From contig NC_079205.1 in assembly GCF_026745355.1 (NCBI RefSeq), positions 49,133,735 through 49,197,734 on the forward strand: a stretch of DNA of 64,000 nucleotides, given 5' to 3'. This DNA is from Beta vulgaris subsp. vulgaris. Lineage: Eukaryota > Streptophyta > Magnoliopsida > Caryophyllales > Amaranthaceae. How positions within the stretch are numbered: position 1 is the first letter of the stretch; the number at the start of each line of letters is the position of its first letter. Position numbers and translations under genes: made by a program. Below the pieces are notes generated by a model. It was not told where the DNA came from. It saw nothing but the letters and a program-made list of their open reading frames with translations, and ran no database searches. This document shows, piece after piece, positions 1-9,619 of this stretch.

Positions 1-230
1 CCTAGATGACCAACAAACATAACCGAGATAACTTGTAATGAAAACAGCAAAAAGTTAACTGCCATTAGAGGCCCTGCTAACTTCATCTGTTTCTTCGCTT
101 CCTCCACTATATCTTTTTTGTTCAACAATCTCCCTTTATTGCTACTTACACCATCATTAATTATATAATTATTTACATTTTTCTGAGGAGTTTCAAGATC
201 ATAATGCACCATTGTTTCTTGAGTGTTCAT
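1..230 (-). CDS. MATE efflux transporter (DETOXIFICATION family), first exon, partial
   Basis: Reading the minus strand from the ATG at 230-228 gives 76 codons open to the window edge. The first ~45 residues are a hydrophilic cytosolic tail. They are followed by E-A-K-K-Q-M-K-L-A-G-P-L-M-A-V, then a hydrophobic stretch ending in V-I-S-V-M-F-V-G-H-L-G. That is the characteristic start of plant MATE (DTX) proteins: tail, first transmembrane helix, then the VMFVGHLG signature. Family members are H+- or Na+-coupled exporters of secondary metabolites, toxins or citrate with 12 membrane helices, at the plasma membrane or tonoplast. The usual length is about 500 residues, so only about 15% is here. 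No broken codon is seen. The substrate cannot be inferred. A MULE sits 157 bp upstream of the ATG. Confidence 0.87.
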   Translation of the reverse strand, partial: MNTQETMVHYDLETPQKNVNNYIINDGVSSNKGRLLNKKDIVEEAKKQMKLAGPLMAVNFLLFSLQVISVMFVGHL

Positions 231-386
231 ACTTTTTTTAGCTATCAGCAATAACACTAGCTATGACTTCTAGTAGTATTAGAAACTATAAATTTTGTTG
301 GACCTTTATATTGGAGATGGAGAATGTATTGTACTTAAACTAAGTTAAGTTTTGGAATTATTGAAATAAGATATCAAAGATATCTG
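231..386 (-). promoter_or_regulatory. Proximal 5' region of the MATE gene
   Basis: This AT-rich stretch lies between the MATE start codon and the MULE target duplication. It should hold the 5' UTR and perhaps the core promoter. No convincing TATA box was fixed. The original upstream DNA now lies beyond the MULE, from 5382 onward. Confidence 0.4.
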
Positions 387-395
387 GAATTTTTG
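387..395. repeat. Left target-site duplication of the MULE (9 bp)
   Basis: GAATTTTTG directly precedes the left terminal repeat and recurs exactly at 5373-5381 directly after the right one. Nine-bp duplications are the Mutator hallmark. Confidence 0.9.
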
Positions 396-512
396 GAATT
401 TTTTCCTTGAATAATGCTAAAAAGGGGATTAATTCCCAAAATGTGTGACAAAATTTTTTATTTCCCTGCGTACCGTCCACGTAGGATGGCACGCGAAAAA
501 ATTTTTTTTTTT
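396..512. repeat. Left terminal inverted repeat of the MULE
   Basis: It matches the reverse complement of about 5255-5372 with a handful of mismatches. The outer third is AT-rich. The inner part has a GC-rich block (CCCTGCGTACCGTCCACGTA) and then an A/T homopolymer run. Confidence 0.88.
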
Positions 513-525
513 AAAACTGCAGTAA

Positions 526-723
526 AACCGCTATCAGAGTAGCGGTTAATGCATAAAAACCGCTACTCGAGTAGCGGTTATATTTAAAATCAACCGCTAC
601 TCTGAGTAGCGGTTTTCTTTAATGAACCGCTACTCGAGTAGCGGTTTACATATTTTTGGACCCGTTTAAACCGCTACTCGGAGTAGCGGTTCATTAAGAA
701 AACCGCTACTCCGAGTAGCGGTT
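526..723. repeat. Left array of six palindromes
   Basis: Units start at 526, 558, 592, 625, 669 and 701. Each pairs the half-site AACCGCTACTC with its complement GAGTAGCGGTT, with zero or one base between them. The first unit has a variant centre. Start-to-start spacing is 32-34 bp except for one gap of 44. The array lies just inside the left terminal repeat. Confidence 0.93.
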
Positions 724-1365
724 TATAAAAATCCCCAAATTGACCTAAACCCAATTTCCCAATTTACAGTGCGCGAAATTTTTTTCTCTCACAATCACTT
801 CACCCTCTCTCTCTCTTCCGACGACGTGCTGCCATCACTCTCCTCTCTCTCTTCCGACGACGCTGTCTTCCTCACCGCCGGCGACCGACACGCTGCCGCA
901 CGTCTCTCACCGCGGCGACCGACGAGTTCTTGCTCTCTCTCTTCCGACCACAGCCATCTTTGCCATCTTTGTGAGTATTTTTTTTTTTTTTTTTTAAATT
1001 TGTGTAGCATGCCATATTTGTTAGATGGAAATTGTTTAGTTTGATTAGTATAATTTAGTTGTTGATGATTAAAAATTTAGGATATTGTGATGGTTGATTT
1101 TGTATTAATTGGAAGGTTAGTATAATTGGAAGGTGATTAGTATAATTCAAAGGTTATTAGCATATTGTTTAGTTGTTTGATTAGTATAATTTAGTTGTTG
1201 GTTGGTTAAAAATGAATTTGAGCATTTTGTGATGGTTGATTTTGCATGAATTGTTGTGTTTATGTTGTAAATACTACTAGTATAGGTGAAAAATAGTGTT
1301 GATATTGTTTGAATATGTAGAATAAGAATAACTTAATTAAACATTATGTTTTTTGTATGTAGAAT
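724..1365. other. MULE leader region, no gene
   Basis: A C/T-rich segment (about 780-960) with repeats of CTCTCTCTTCCGACGACG-type sequence is followed by AT-rich DNA containing repeats of GTATAATT(T/G)... It probably holds the transposase promoter and 5' UTR, possibly with an intron. The short open frame within the C/T-rich part looks like a composition artefact. Confidence 0.5.
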
Positions 1366-3165
1366 ATGGAACAACCTAAATATCCTCTATACCTTTATTG
1401 GAATGGTGAATTATCTCAAAATGATGTTGATATTGTGTATAGAGGTGGAAGGAAAAAGTTTTTGTTCATCAATTCCGGTATGATGTTTCAAGAGATTCTG
1501 AATAGGGTATATGACGTTGTTGGATGTGATCGTATGTATGTGGAACTGAAATTGTTTATGAGATATCCGATGCCGGGAAAATATGTGCCAATTGCACTAG
1601 AGGATGACGAGTCACTGAGTGCTATGTGGCTTTCAGTGACACAAACGTCAGCCATGGCAATGGAGGTGTACATTGAACAAGTTCCAAAGAGATAAATGTG
1701 CAAAGTAATGTGGGTTATGTACCTTCAATGGACTTTAGGGATAGCATGGAGGTACCGACATCAGCTCCTAATATGCAATTTGAATCATTTACTAGCATGT
1801 TGTCAGACCCACATTATGTAAATCAGCACATGAATGAGTTTATTTCTCCTGCTTCGTCTCCCCACATACCATCCACATTCCATCTTGACACTCTACATCA
1901 AAATGATGTTGATTTTTTGGGAAACGAGGAGGAGCATGTGGATTCTGATAGGGATGAGGATGATGATGCAAGAGAATTAGCTGACAAGGCAATAAAGGCT
2001 GGTGTTCCTTCACAAGATTGGCTTAGAGTTGACGAAGTTGATCAAAGGTTAATAGATTCATGGATGACTTGGAATGTCACTGGTTCATTAACTGTGGCTT
2101 CTGAATTTGAGATAGGACAAGAGTTCGCCTCATTGCAGCAATTAAAGAATTTTGTGAAAGCATGGTCGATCTCTAGAAACCAGATGTTTCGGGTGTTAGA
2201 GTCAGAGCCCACAAAGTATGTCATTGAATGTGCTAGAAAGGAAGTGTGTCACTGTCCATGGAGGTTGCGTGCAATCATGACTAAGTCGTTCTCATTCAAA
2301 ATTGTACGATATGTTGGTCCACATGCAAGCAATTGTTTAGGAGACATAACATGTGGAGACCATCCTCTCATTTCATCAGATTTCGTTGCTGATCTTATCG
2401 AGGATTTCATTAGGACTGATCCTTCATTCAAAGTTCAGTCCATCCTTACTTTTGTGAAGAACCAATATCAATTTTCAATAACATATAAGAGAGCTTGGTT
2501 AGCAAAACAAAAGGCAATCAGCATATTTTTGGTGATTGGGAAAGTCGTATCAAGAGTTACCGAGGTACTTGCAAGCCTTGAAAGAGTCCAATCGAGGCAC
2601 TGTCGTTTACTGGAGTACGATCCCAACACAAGATCCTACTACGCACATCTTTAGGAGGGTCTTCTGGGCCTTTAAACCCTCCATTTCCGGATTCCGTCAT
2701 TGTCGGCCTCTTATCACTATAGATGGTACTCACTTGTACGGGAAATACAAAGGCAAATTATTGATTGCTATGGGAACAGATGCTAATTTCCAGCTATTCC
2801 CACTTGCCTTTGCTGTTGTGGAGGAAGAAAGCACGGAGGACTGGTCTTGGTTTTTAGCTTGCATTAGACGTTCCGTCACAGATAGAAAGGATCTGTGTGT
2901 CATCTCTGATCGTCATAGGGGTATCCTTGCAGCTATGAATGAGCCTGGTAGTGGTTGGGAGGAACCATATGCACATCACCGCTTTTGTGTGCGTCATCTT
3001 GCTTCGAACTTGAATTCGAAGTATAAGAATGCTGCCATCAAGAACCTATTCGGAAAAGCTGCATATGCTAGGCAGAAAAGGAAGTTTTTGTACTATATGG
3101 ATCGAATTGGCTCCATTAATGTCGAGGCAGCTAGATATCTGTTGGACATTCCCCTTCATCTATGG
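1366..3165 (+). pseudogene. MULE transposase (MuDR type), frameshifted and lacking its C-terminus
   Basis: The N-terminal open frame (1366-1695, 109 aa) has the PB1-like lead seen in plant MULE transposases. The frame then shifts near 1692-1698. The next frame (to ~2525) has an acidic linker and a MuDR DNA-binding domain with C-H-C-P-W-R-L-R-A. A second shift near 2525-2545 leads into the DDE domain. There I-T-I-D-G-T-H-L holds the first Asp (about 2720), V-I-S-D-R-H the second (about 2905), and C-V-R-H the usual C-x-x-H. Similarity stops at I-P-L-H-L-W-S-L (about 3165), where the family would continue to the last part of the catalytic domain and the SWIM zinc finger. Both are absent and PMD sequence begins instead in another frame. 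It cannot make a normal transposase as it stands. Confidence 0.88.
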
Positions 3166-4679
3166 TCTCTACTGTCCAGCGATTTGCCCGGGCTTACATT
3201 CTTGCATTGATGGGCTCCATTCTTTTTGCCGACAAGAGTGGAGATGCAGTCCAGCTTCTTTATCTCCCGCTTTTAGCTGATCTCGACGTAGCAGGGACAT
3301 ATAGTTGGGGTAGTGCGACCCTTGCATACCTGTATCGGCAGCTATGTCGGGCATCACATAGGGGTGCGAGGGAGTTAGGTGGCCCTGTGTTGTTGTTACA
3401 GATTTGGGCATGGGAGCACATACACATTGGCAGACCTCGGATTTCGAGGGTGCGGGACCCACCTCCACAGTTTGACGAGGCTGTTCCTATTTTAGGCTCC
3501 CAGCATGTTCCGGGGATTGACCCCTTAGCTGTCAGGTAATATTCAATGTCTCACATTTGTTGACATTTTTTAGATTCATTTTTCTCATGGATAATAACGT
3601 ATATTTCTTTTTAGTTGGCTTCGAGTACACATCACTAGGTCCCACACAGCAGGTGGGCTTCCTTACTACAGGGATGCACTTGACCATCAGACGGACGAGC
3701 AGGTACATAGGGTCGTACTTCCCTAACTTATATACATGGGTAGACTCTACTTTTGCCTAATATTTGTAAGATTCTATTTTTTGTAGATGACTTGGCAGCC
3801 ATATACTGATGCGAGACTGGCGTTGTTACCTGCTATATGTCGAGCTGATCGACATGTATGGCGCACCATGGCCCCACTTATCTGTTTCGACATTGTAGAG
3901 TTCCATTTCCCTGGTCGAGTTATGCGCCAGTTTGGATTCGAGCAGACGATTCCCGCACCTTTTGATACGAGCACAACCCTTCATGCCATAGATCGGAGGT
4001 CGAAGAACAAGAACTATCCGCTCAGACATCGACCTTACATTGCACATTGGGATGAGCGCGAGGGACACATAGTTCAGGGCACTCCTTTTAGTGTTCGTAC
4101 TCCTGCCTTTGACGAGTATATGATATGGTTTCGTCGCATCACGAGGTTACGCCTGACGAATCCATCGAGGCGACCACCTTCTACACATTATCAGCCTGCG
4201 TCTGCAGATATAGTATTGGTAAGTTAACTGATTTTAAGTTGCATTTTTATTTATTTATACAACTATATAATATGTATTTTTTTCTTTCTATTCAGGCACA
4301 TACTTTATCTGATATTGCTCATAGGTGCGGTACTGTGCTAGAGGCTTCTGAGTCATTGCCTCCAGATATGGTGCGTGACTTGTATGCGCAGACATTGCAG
4401 ACTATGAGGGGACTGTGTGTTGATGCTGTTGGCCGAGCTGGACATGGCCACATCGTACAGGGCGTGCCTACTTCTGCTGGATATACATCGACTTCTACAT
4501 CTTCTACGTCTGCTGCCCATATATCTACCACATCAGCTTTGCTTTCACCTCCAGTCACTCAGAGGGCCTATCGACGACGTTCTGACACTACTCCCCCTTC
4601 TCTTGATGCCATTGCAGAGACTCATGAAACCACACCTAGCTCATCTACACCTTCACAAAAGAAGAAGAGAGGGTTTTAG
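3162..4679 (+). pseudogene. Plant mobile domain (PMD, MAIN/MAIL-like) gene inside the MULE, 5'-truncated
   Basis: Exons by frame and GT-AG borders are about 3162-3535, 3615-3702, 3787-4218 and 4296-4679 (stop TAG 4677-4679). All three junctions keep the frame. Recognisable PMD stretches are F-A-R-A-Y-I-L-A-L, S-L-F-A-D-K-like, Y-L-P-L-L-A-D-L, Y-S-W-G-S-A-T-L-A-Y-L-Y-R, W-A-W-E-H-I-H-I-G-R-P, W-Q-P-Y-T-D-A, and later V-M-R-Q-F-G-F. The C-terminus is Ser/Thr-rich and ends in a basic KKKRGF. PMD proteins related to Arabidopsis MAIL1/MAIN act in heterochromatin silencing, and PMDs are common passengers in plant transposons. The N-terminal part of the domain is missing where it abuts the transposase. 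The kept splice sites suggest long selection on this module before the junction formed. Confidence 0.85.
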
Positions 4680-5045
4680 AAGTTTCATTTAGTGTTTATG
4701 TAGTTAGTTAACATTATTTTCTCACTCTAACTTGTAACTAAACTTTTTTTACATACATTTGAATGTGTATGAGTTGGTGATGAGTGATCAATGTGTGGCT
4801 TATATTTGGTGTTGTTGAATGGAATTTGATGCTGGATTTGCAGGTTGGATAATGTTGAAATTGGAGGTTGGATAATTGTTTGGAATTGCTGGAATTGCAG
4901 GTTGGATAATGTTGAAATTGGAGGTTGGATAATTGTTTGAAATTGCAGGTTGGATGTTGTTTGGGATTGGTGGAATTTTTTTGGCGTTCTGGCAGTTGGC
5001 CAGTTATGTGGGAAACAATTGGTATGAGCTATGTAGTGGGTACAA
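4680..5045. other. 3' region of the MULE genes
   Basis: This is AT-rich DNA holding the likely 3' UTR and poly(A) region, then a GGTTGGATAATGTTGAAATTG-like motif repeated two to three times (about 4840-4960). No gene is seen. Confidence 0.5.
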
Positions 5046-5239
5046 AACCGCTACTCAGAGTAGCGGTTTTAATGAATGAACCGCTACCTGGAGTAGCGGT
5101 TTACCCGAGGGAGGAAACCGCTACTCGGAGTAGCGGTTCACTCATTAAAACCGCTACTCTGAGTAGCGGTTTAGGTGAATGAACCGCTACTCGGAGTAGC
5201 GGTTTTGTTTGAAGTAAACCGCTACTCCGAGTAGCGGTT
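5046..5239. repeat. Right array of six palindromes
   Basis: Units start at 5046, 5079, 5116, 5149, 5182 and 5217, with 33-37 bp spacing. They use the same half-sites as the left array, and one unit (5079) has a changed centre. The count and spacing mirror the left side. Confidence 0.93.
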
Positions 5240-5254
5240 TACCTCCGTTAAAAC

Positions 5255-5372
5255 AAAAAAAAATTTTTTTTTCGCGTGCCGTCCTACGTGGACGGTACGC
5301 AGGGAAATAAAAAATTTTCTAGCACATTTTGGGAATTAATCCCCTTTTTAGCATTATTCAAGGAAAAAATTC
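5255..5372. repeat. Right terminal inverted repeat of the MULE
   Basis: This is the inverted partner of 396-512, including the GC-rich block, and ends exactly at the 9-bp target duplication. Confidence 0.88.
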
Positions 5373-5381
5373 GAATTTTTG
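5373..5381. repeat. Right target-site duplication of the MULE (9 bp)
   Basis: GAATTTTTG, identical to 387-395. Confidence 0.9.
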
Positions 5382-5649
5382 TCATTATTTTCTATGGTTT
5401 CTGAAGATTTGGATGTTAGGCATATTATTATTACTGATTTTGTTTGCTATAACTTCAATGTACCATCATTGCCGTCCTCTTATTGACAACTAATACTGTT
5501 TGGTTAATCTCCCTAGAAGAAAAAGAAAAAAAAAATTAAAAACGAAGTAGCTGGCGGTGGATATAGTTTCAGAGTGGAAGATTTCCTCTTGACTTTGTAA
5601 GTTACAACAAGTTATAGTGTAGGTTTGCATTGTAGCTTGGAAGTTAGAC

Positions 5650-6057
5650 TGATAGTGTATAAGATTATTTTTGGACTTTAACCCAGTGTAGCAAAATTAC
5701 CTAATAATCTCGCAAATTATGGTTGGTTTTCGCCTATTTTTGGCCCATTTTGAGCGAATCGTGAAATTATATAGCGAATTATGTTACATTATTCCAACCA
5801 TCAGCTTAAGTTTTTTTTTTTTTAAATTGGTCTTTTGACATGGTACCAGAGCTAGCATGACATAAAAGTCACGGGTTCAAATCTCATCCACTCCACCTTT
5901 TTAAGTGGAATATTTAGTTTCAAGTATGAGGGAGGCATGTGATGCGTCCACACTTCAAGCTCAATGGGCTCTCGCCTGAGGGGCGCGATAGAGTATAAGA
6001 CTATTCATGGGACTCTAGCAATGATGTTAAACTTTTGGTTGAATTGGTCCTTTGACA
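5650..6057 (+). mobile_element. TRIM-like small LTR element remnant
   Basis: Two segments ending AATTGGTC(T/C)(T)TTTGACA lie at about 5826-5840 and 6041-6057. The first is followed at once by TGGTACCAGAGC (5841-5852), a tRNA-Met-type primer binding site. The second copy (about 5938-6057) is preceded by purine-rich GAGGGAGGC, a plausible polypurine tract. Both copies share GATAG(T/A)GTATAAGA(T/C)TATT. The first copy seems to carry extra sequence (about 5685-5815). There is no coding capacity. Boundaries are approximate. Confidence 0.5.
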
Positions 6058-6976
6058 TAGATGCCCATATCGATTATGTCAGGATGCATGAGAGAGTTTA
6101 CTTTTGGAGATGCATTTATTGGTAATTCTAAGCTTGGCCATGGAGTTCCTCCACGTAACACTAGTGGAAAAAATGTTAAATGACACAAAAGAAGTGATCT
6201 AATTCTCATAAAATGCTAATTAAGGGGATCGAATAACTAATCCTCGCTTATATGAGTCCCATCTCATTCTCACTCGCCATCCCCATTTCCCTCTCACCCA
6301 CCCACGACATTTCTCTCTCCTCTCTCACCTTCTCATCCCTCCTCACCCTCTCATTCCTCCTAACCCATGAAACCCTAAACCACCATCTCTCATCCCTATT
6401 TCCTCTCATCCCTCCTCTCACCCAAGAAACCTTATACCACTCGTCACCACACCGCGAAAAACCCGCCCGTCAACCACGCCTCCTCCTCGTGAAAAAAATC
6501 GATCGTTTTCCTCCTCTTGTCCTTCCTCCTTGTGAAAAAACCGGCCCATCTCTCATCCCTCTTTCTTCTTATCCCTCCTCCTCGCGTGAAACAAGCTGTC
6601 AACCCCGCCGCATCTTCTTCTATTTTTCGATCGCCTGGAAGGGGCAAAAGAAACATCTTGTTGTTTCTTCAACAATTTCTGATCTCTAGTGAACCTCTTA
6701 GTAGGATTTGAACCCAGATGAAGGGCAAGTTTTCTTCGCAAGCTGCGTCAACCACACCGTGTCTTATTCTCCTTCGATGGATATCGACATATATGTGTCG
6801 CCTCTCATCCCGTTCCCCCTTCCTCTTAGGGTTGATTAGGGTTTGATTTTTTATTTTTTCATTTCATTACATTTTGTATTTTCTTAAATTTTATTTCTAT
6901 TTGTTACTCTTAAATTCTTTTAGATCTTTAATTTAGTTTGTTGATCTTTGTAATTCTTTTTGTAATTTGCTTGTTA
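6058..6976. other. Non-coding stretch with an orphan CACTA-type end and a C/T-rich leader-like segment
   Basis: CACTAGTGGAAAA at 6159 repeats the terminus of the CACTA element starting at 6977, but I found no matching inverted partner of its own. About 6250-6640 is C/T-rich and open in several frames without recognisable protein. AGGGTTGATTAGGGTTTG at about 6828 resembles a plant exon-intron leader. It may be a captured gene fragment. No gene is called. Confidence 0.4.
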
Positions 6977-8297
6977 CACTAGTGGAAAAACCCCACCTGA
7001 TGTGGTTAAAATTGGCCTTTCAGATGCGATTTTGGTCAGCATTAGGTGGGGGCGCAGCAGTCCAAAACCGCATCAGAAAATGATAATTTGATGCGGTTTT
7101 ACCTTAAAACTGCATCCGTAAACCATATTAACTGATGCGGTTTTAAGGTAAAACTGCATCAGTAAATAACATATTGATGCAGTTTTACGTCAAAACCGCA
7201 TCAGATAGTGTCGAGTAATGTCAAAAAAGTGCAGACATGTAGTTTGCAGGTCTGCACTACCACGTTTCATTTTTAGCTTTTCACCTCATCCTCACCGCAT
7301 ACTCCAACAACAACCATTTTACAATGACAACAAACAACAAAAATTTTACAACAACAATAACAGAATAAATTACGAAAATACAAACAAAACAAAAATAAAT
7401 TACGAATAAAACTAATAACATAATAAAAACAAAAATAAATTACAAATGAAATTAGTAATAGAATATAAAAGAAAAAAATTACAAATAAAATTAATAACAT
7501 AATAAAAACGAAAATAAATTACAACAAACAACTAATAACAGAATAAAAACAAAATTAAAAAAAAATAAATTGAACGAAAATACTAAAAAATGAAAATATA
7601 AATGCAAAAAATGAAACGAAAAATTAGAGAAATTAAACGAAAAAACTAGAGAAATTAAACAAAAAAACTAGAGAAATTAAAAGAAAAATCACTATTTTCA
7701 GATCTAAATTCGCTTCGCGTTTCCTTCGATTTTCTTTATTGGCGCTTCTTCCTTCGATCTTCTTTAATGGCGCTTCGTTCTTTGAGTTTCTTTAATGGCG
7801 CTTGTAGATTCGACTATTTAGGGTTCGATTGTTTCGATTATTGAGGGGTTAGAGTGGTGGCGTGGCGTGGCGTGAGAGTGGTGGTGTGAAAGTGGAGAGA
7901 AAGGAGAGTGGATCTGATGAAAGAGAGAGAGGAGAGTGTTTGAAGAGAGAGAGATGATAGCAGCTTCTGAAGAGAGAGGGAGGAGAGCGTCTAATGAGAC
8001 AGAGAGGAGTGAGGAGGGGAGTTAGGGTCAGGAGGGGAGATAGGGTTAGAAGCTCCGAGGGGAGTTAGGAGCTCAGTGTGTGTGAGCCGAATTGCGTGTT
8101 GGGCCTAGGTTATTGAGAGATTGCATGCTGGGCCAAGAATTTTGAGAGAAAATAACAAAAATCTGATGCGGGCCTCTTGAGGACCACATCAGATTGTCGT
8201 CCCAACTTTCCCTCTCATTTTTAATATTGATTTTCGGATGCGATTTTACAAAATCGCATCTGTTACTAAGTGACAGATATGGTTTTTTCCACTAGTG
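6977..8297. mobile_element. Non-autonomous CACTA (En/Spm) element, 1321 bp
   Basis: The left end is CACTAGTGGAAAAA and the right end is TTTTTTCCACTAGTG. They are inverted and flanked by the 3-bp duplication TTA (6974-6976 and 8298-8300), the CACTA hallmark. Subterminal regions carry inverted copies of TGATGCGGTTTTA and AAACCGCATC (7005-7206 and 8160-8280), typical transposase binding sites. There is no transposase. The interior is A-rich tandem repeats followed by a GA-rich segment. Confidence 0.88.
7340..7800. repeat. A-rich tandem repeats inside the CACTA element
   Basis: Three successive degenerate repeats are visible. One is a unit containing AATAAATTAC and AACTAATAACA (about 7360-7560). 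The second is a ~24-bp unit AACTAGAGAAATTAAAC (about 7620-7690). The third is a ~33-bp unit containing CTTTAATGGCGCTTC (about 7715-7800). There is no coding signal. Confidence 0.65.
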
Positions 8298-8300
8298 TTA

Positions 8301-9325
8301 GAGTGAGCCCATTAGATGATGTACAAGCTAAATCATGAGGAGAGAGGGAGAAAAATATAATACAGAATTAGGAGAGATAAAAAAAGGAGAAGGAGGGATG
8401 ACCAAATCATTGGCCATGAAAGAGAATAAAGGGGAGGCCCCATGCATGGAGAGTTGACATCCATCTACTGGCCACAAAAAGAGCATACATAATTAAAAAG
8501 TAAATCATCTATTAGGGGTCAAAAAAAAGAAAAATGTATGATAAATAGCTAACATGTAGATGTTTGGCAACCATCTAACAAGAAAAGCATGGTCTTTGTA
8601 CAAGACGCTTTTGATAGTAAGGTAGAAAACTTAATTGTGCAATTGTGATTTTTTTTCTTTCTTTCTGAAATAGGAATGATAAACATATAGTGTGTGTATA
8701 TATAACAAATAATATTTGTGTAAATAACAAATAGTATTCGTCTATATAACATATCGTGTTTGTGTATAAACAAAAAGTATTTGTGTTGTTTGTCTCACAA
8801 ATCTAATTAATGGGTAGAGAATCAAGAGTAAAATGAAAACGTGATGAAATTATATCAAATTATCTTATTCTTATTTTCCCCTTTGTAAGGAATGATAAAC
8901 ATAAAATGTTTGTGTATATAATGAATAGTGTTTGTATATATGACATATATTGTTTGTGTATAAACAAATAGTGTTTGTGTTGTTTTTCCACAAAATAAAA
9001 TAATAGTTAGAGAAGGATAAAATAAAAATATAACAAAATTATATTAAAATGGATGTCTATTTGTAGAGCATAAAAATATATGAGCTTAGGTATGTTTTTG
9101 AAACATATTTTTTGAGATATACATGTTTCAAAAATTGTAAAGGTCATATTTTTTTTGGACTAATAGCATCATGACACTTGGCGCTTATTAATTGGTCTAG
9201 ACTTTCTTCTTGGCATGTGTCAGAATTTTACATAGTTGCAGTTTTTGGGCCAACACGTGTAATGGCATAGAAATTAAAATATCATTTTTGCTAATTATCA
9301 TTTTTCAAAATTTCAATGTTTATTA
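8301..9325. repeat. Gene-free DNA with a ~216-bp direct duplication
   Basis: GGAATGATAAACATA begins two related copies at about 8673 and 8889. Each contains several GTTTGTGTATA-like units and ends in similar AT-rich sequence (to about 9055). Outside the duplication nothing was recognised. Confidence 0.55.
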
Positions 9326-9582
9326 CTACCTCCGTTTCAAAATAAATGACACGTTTAGACTTTTACACTATTCAAACTCTCTCATTTAGCCGTGATTTAT
9401 GATTTATACATATGGAAAAATATAGTTATGTGGGATCTTGATAGATTCGTCTTGATATATATTTTTACAATATCAGCTTTTTATATTAAATTAAGAAATT
9501 GGCTAGAGAAATTAATAGTTAAAAGTTATGGGTTGACAAGCTTGACCGGAGAAGTGTGTCAAGTATTTTGAAAAAGAGGAAG
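9326..9582. mobile_element. Stowaway-type MITE (Tc1/mariner), 257 bp
   Basis: The left end CTACCTCCGTTTCAAAATAA and the right end read in reverse (CTTCCTCTTTTTCAAAATAC) are imperfect inverted repeats flanked by TA dinucleotides. This is the usual plant Stowaway consensus. It has no coding capacity. Confidence 0.75.
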
Positions 9583-9619
9583 TATTATTTAGTGGGTGTT
9601 TTTTTGTTGTGCAAAATGA

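Larger units (their letters stand above)
396..5372 (+). mobile_element. Mutator-like element (MULE), 4977 bp, carrying transposase and plant mobile domain genes
   Basis: The ends are inverted copies of each other starting GAATTTTTTCCTTGAATAAT. They are nearly identical for about 105-115 bp and are bounded by a perfect 9-bp duplication. Inside each terminal repeat lies an array of six palindromes (526-723 and 5046-5239). The interior encodes a MULE transposase (N-terminal PB1-like region, DNA-binding domain, DDE domain) followed by a plant mobile domain protein with its introns. The transposase reading frame is broken at several points, so this copy should be non-autonomous, but the ends look well kept. 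Transposase linkage to PMD is a known theme in plant mobile elements. This arrangement of palindromes is not one I recognise. Confidence 0.92.

Noticed and set aside
526..723. Regularly spaced ~22-bp palindromes resembling a CRISPR array
   Set aside because: Spacers are only 10-20 bp and related in sequence, each unit is a full palindrome, a mirror array exists at 5046-5239, and both lie inside a plant MULE with target duplications.
769..1044. Open frame with CTCTCTTCCGACGACG repeats before the MULE transposase
   Set aside because: It is repeat-driven, overlaps a mirror frame on the other strand and has no family likeness. It is more likely leader sequence.
5841..5905. tRNA-like piece (TGGTACCAGAGC ... 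GGGTTCAAATCTC)
   Set aside because: It cannot fold as a full tRNA. It fits a primer binding site next to an LTR end.
6252..6689. 145-codon plus-strand open frame rich in Ser, Leu and Pro
   Set aside because: It is C/T-rich low complexity, open in several frames on both strands, with no domain or motif.
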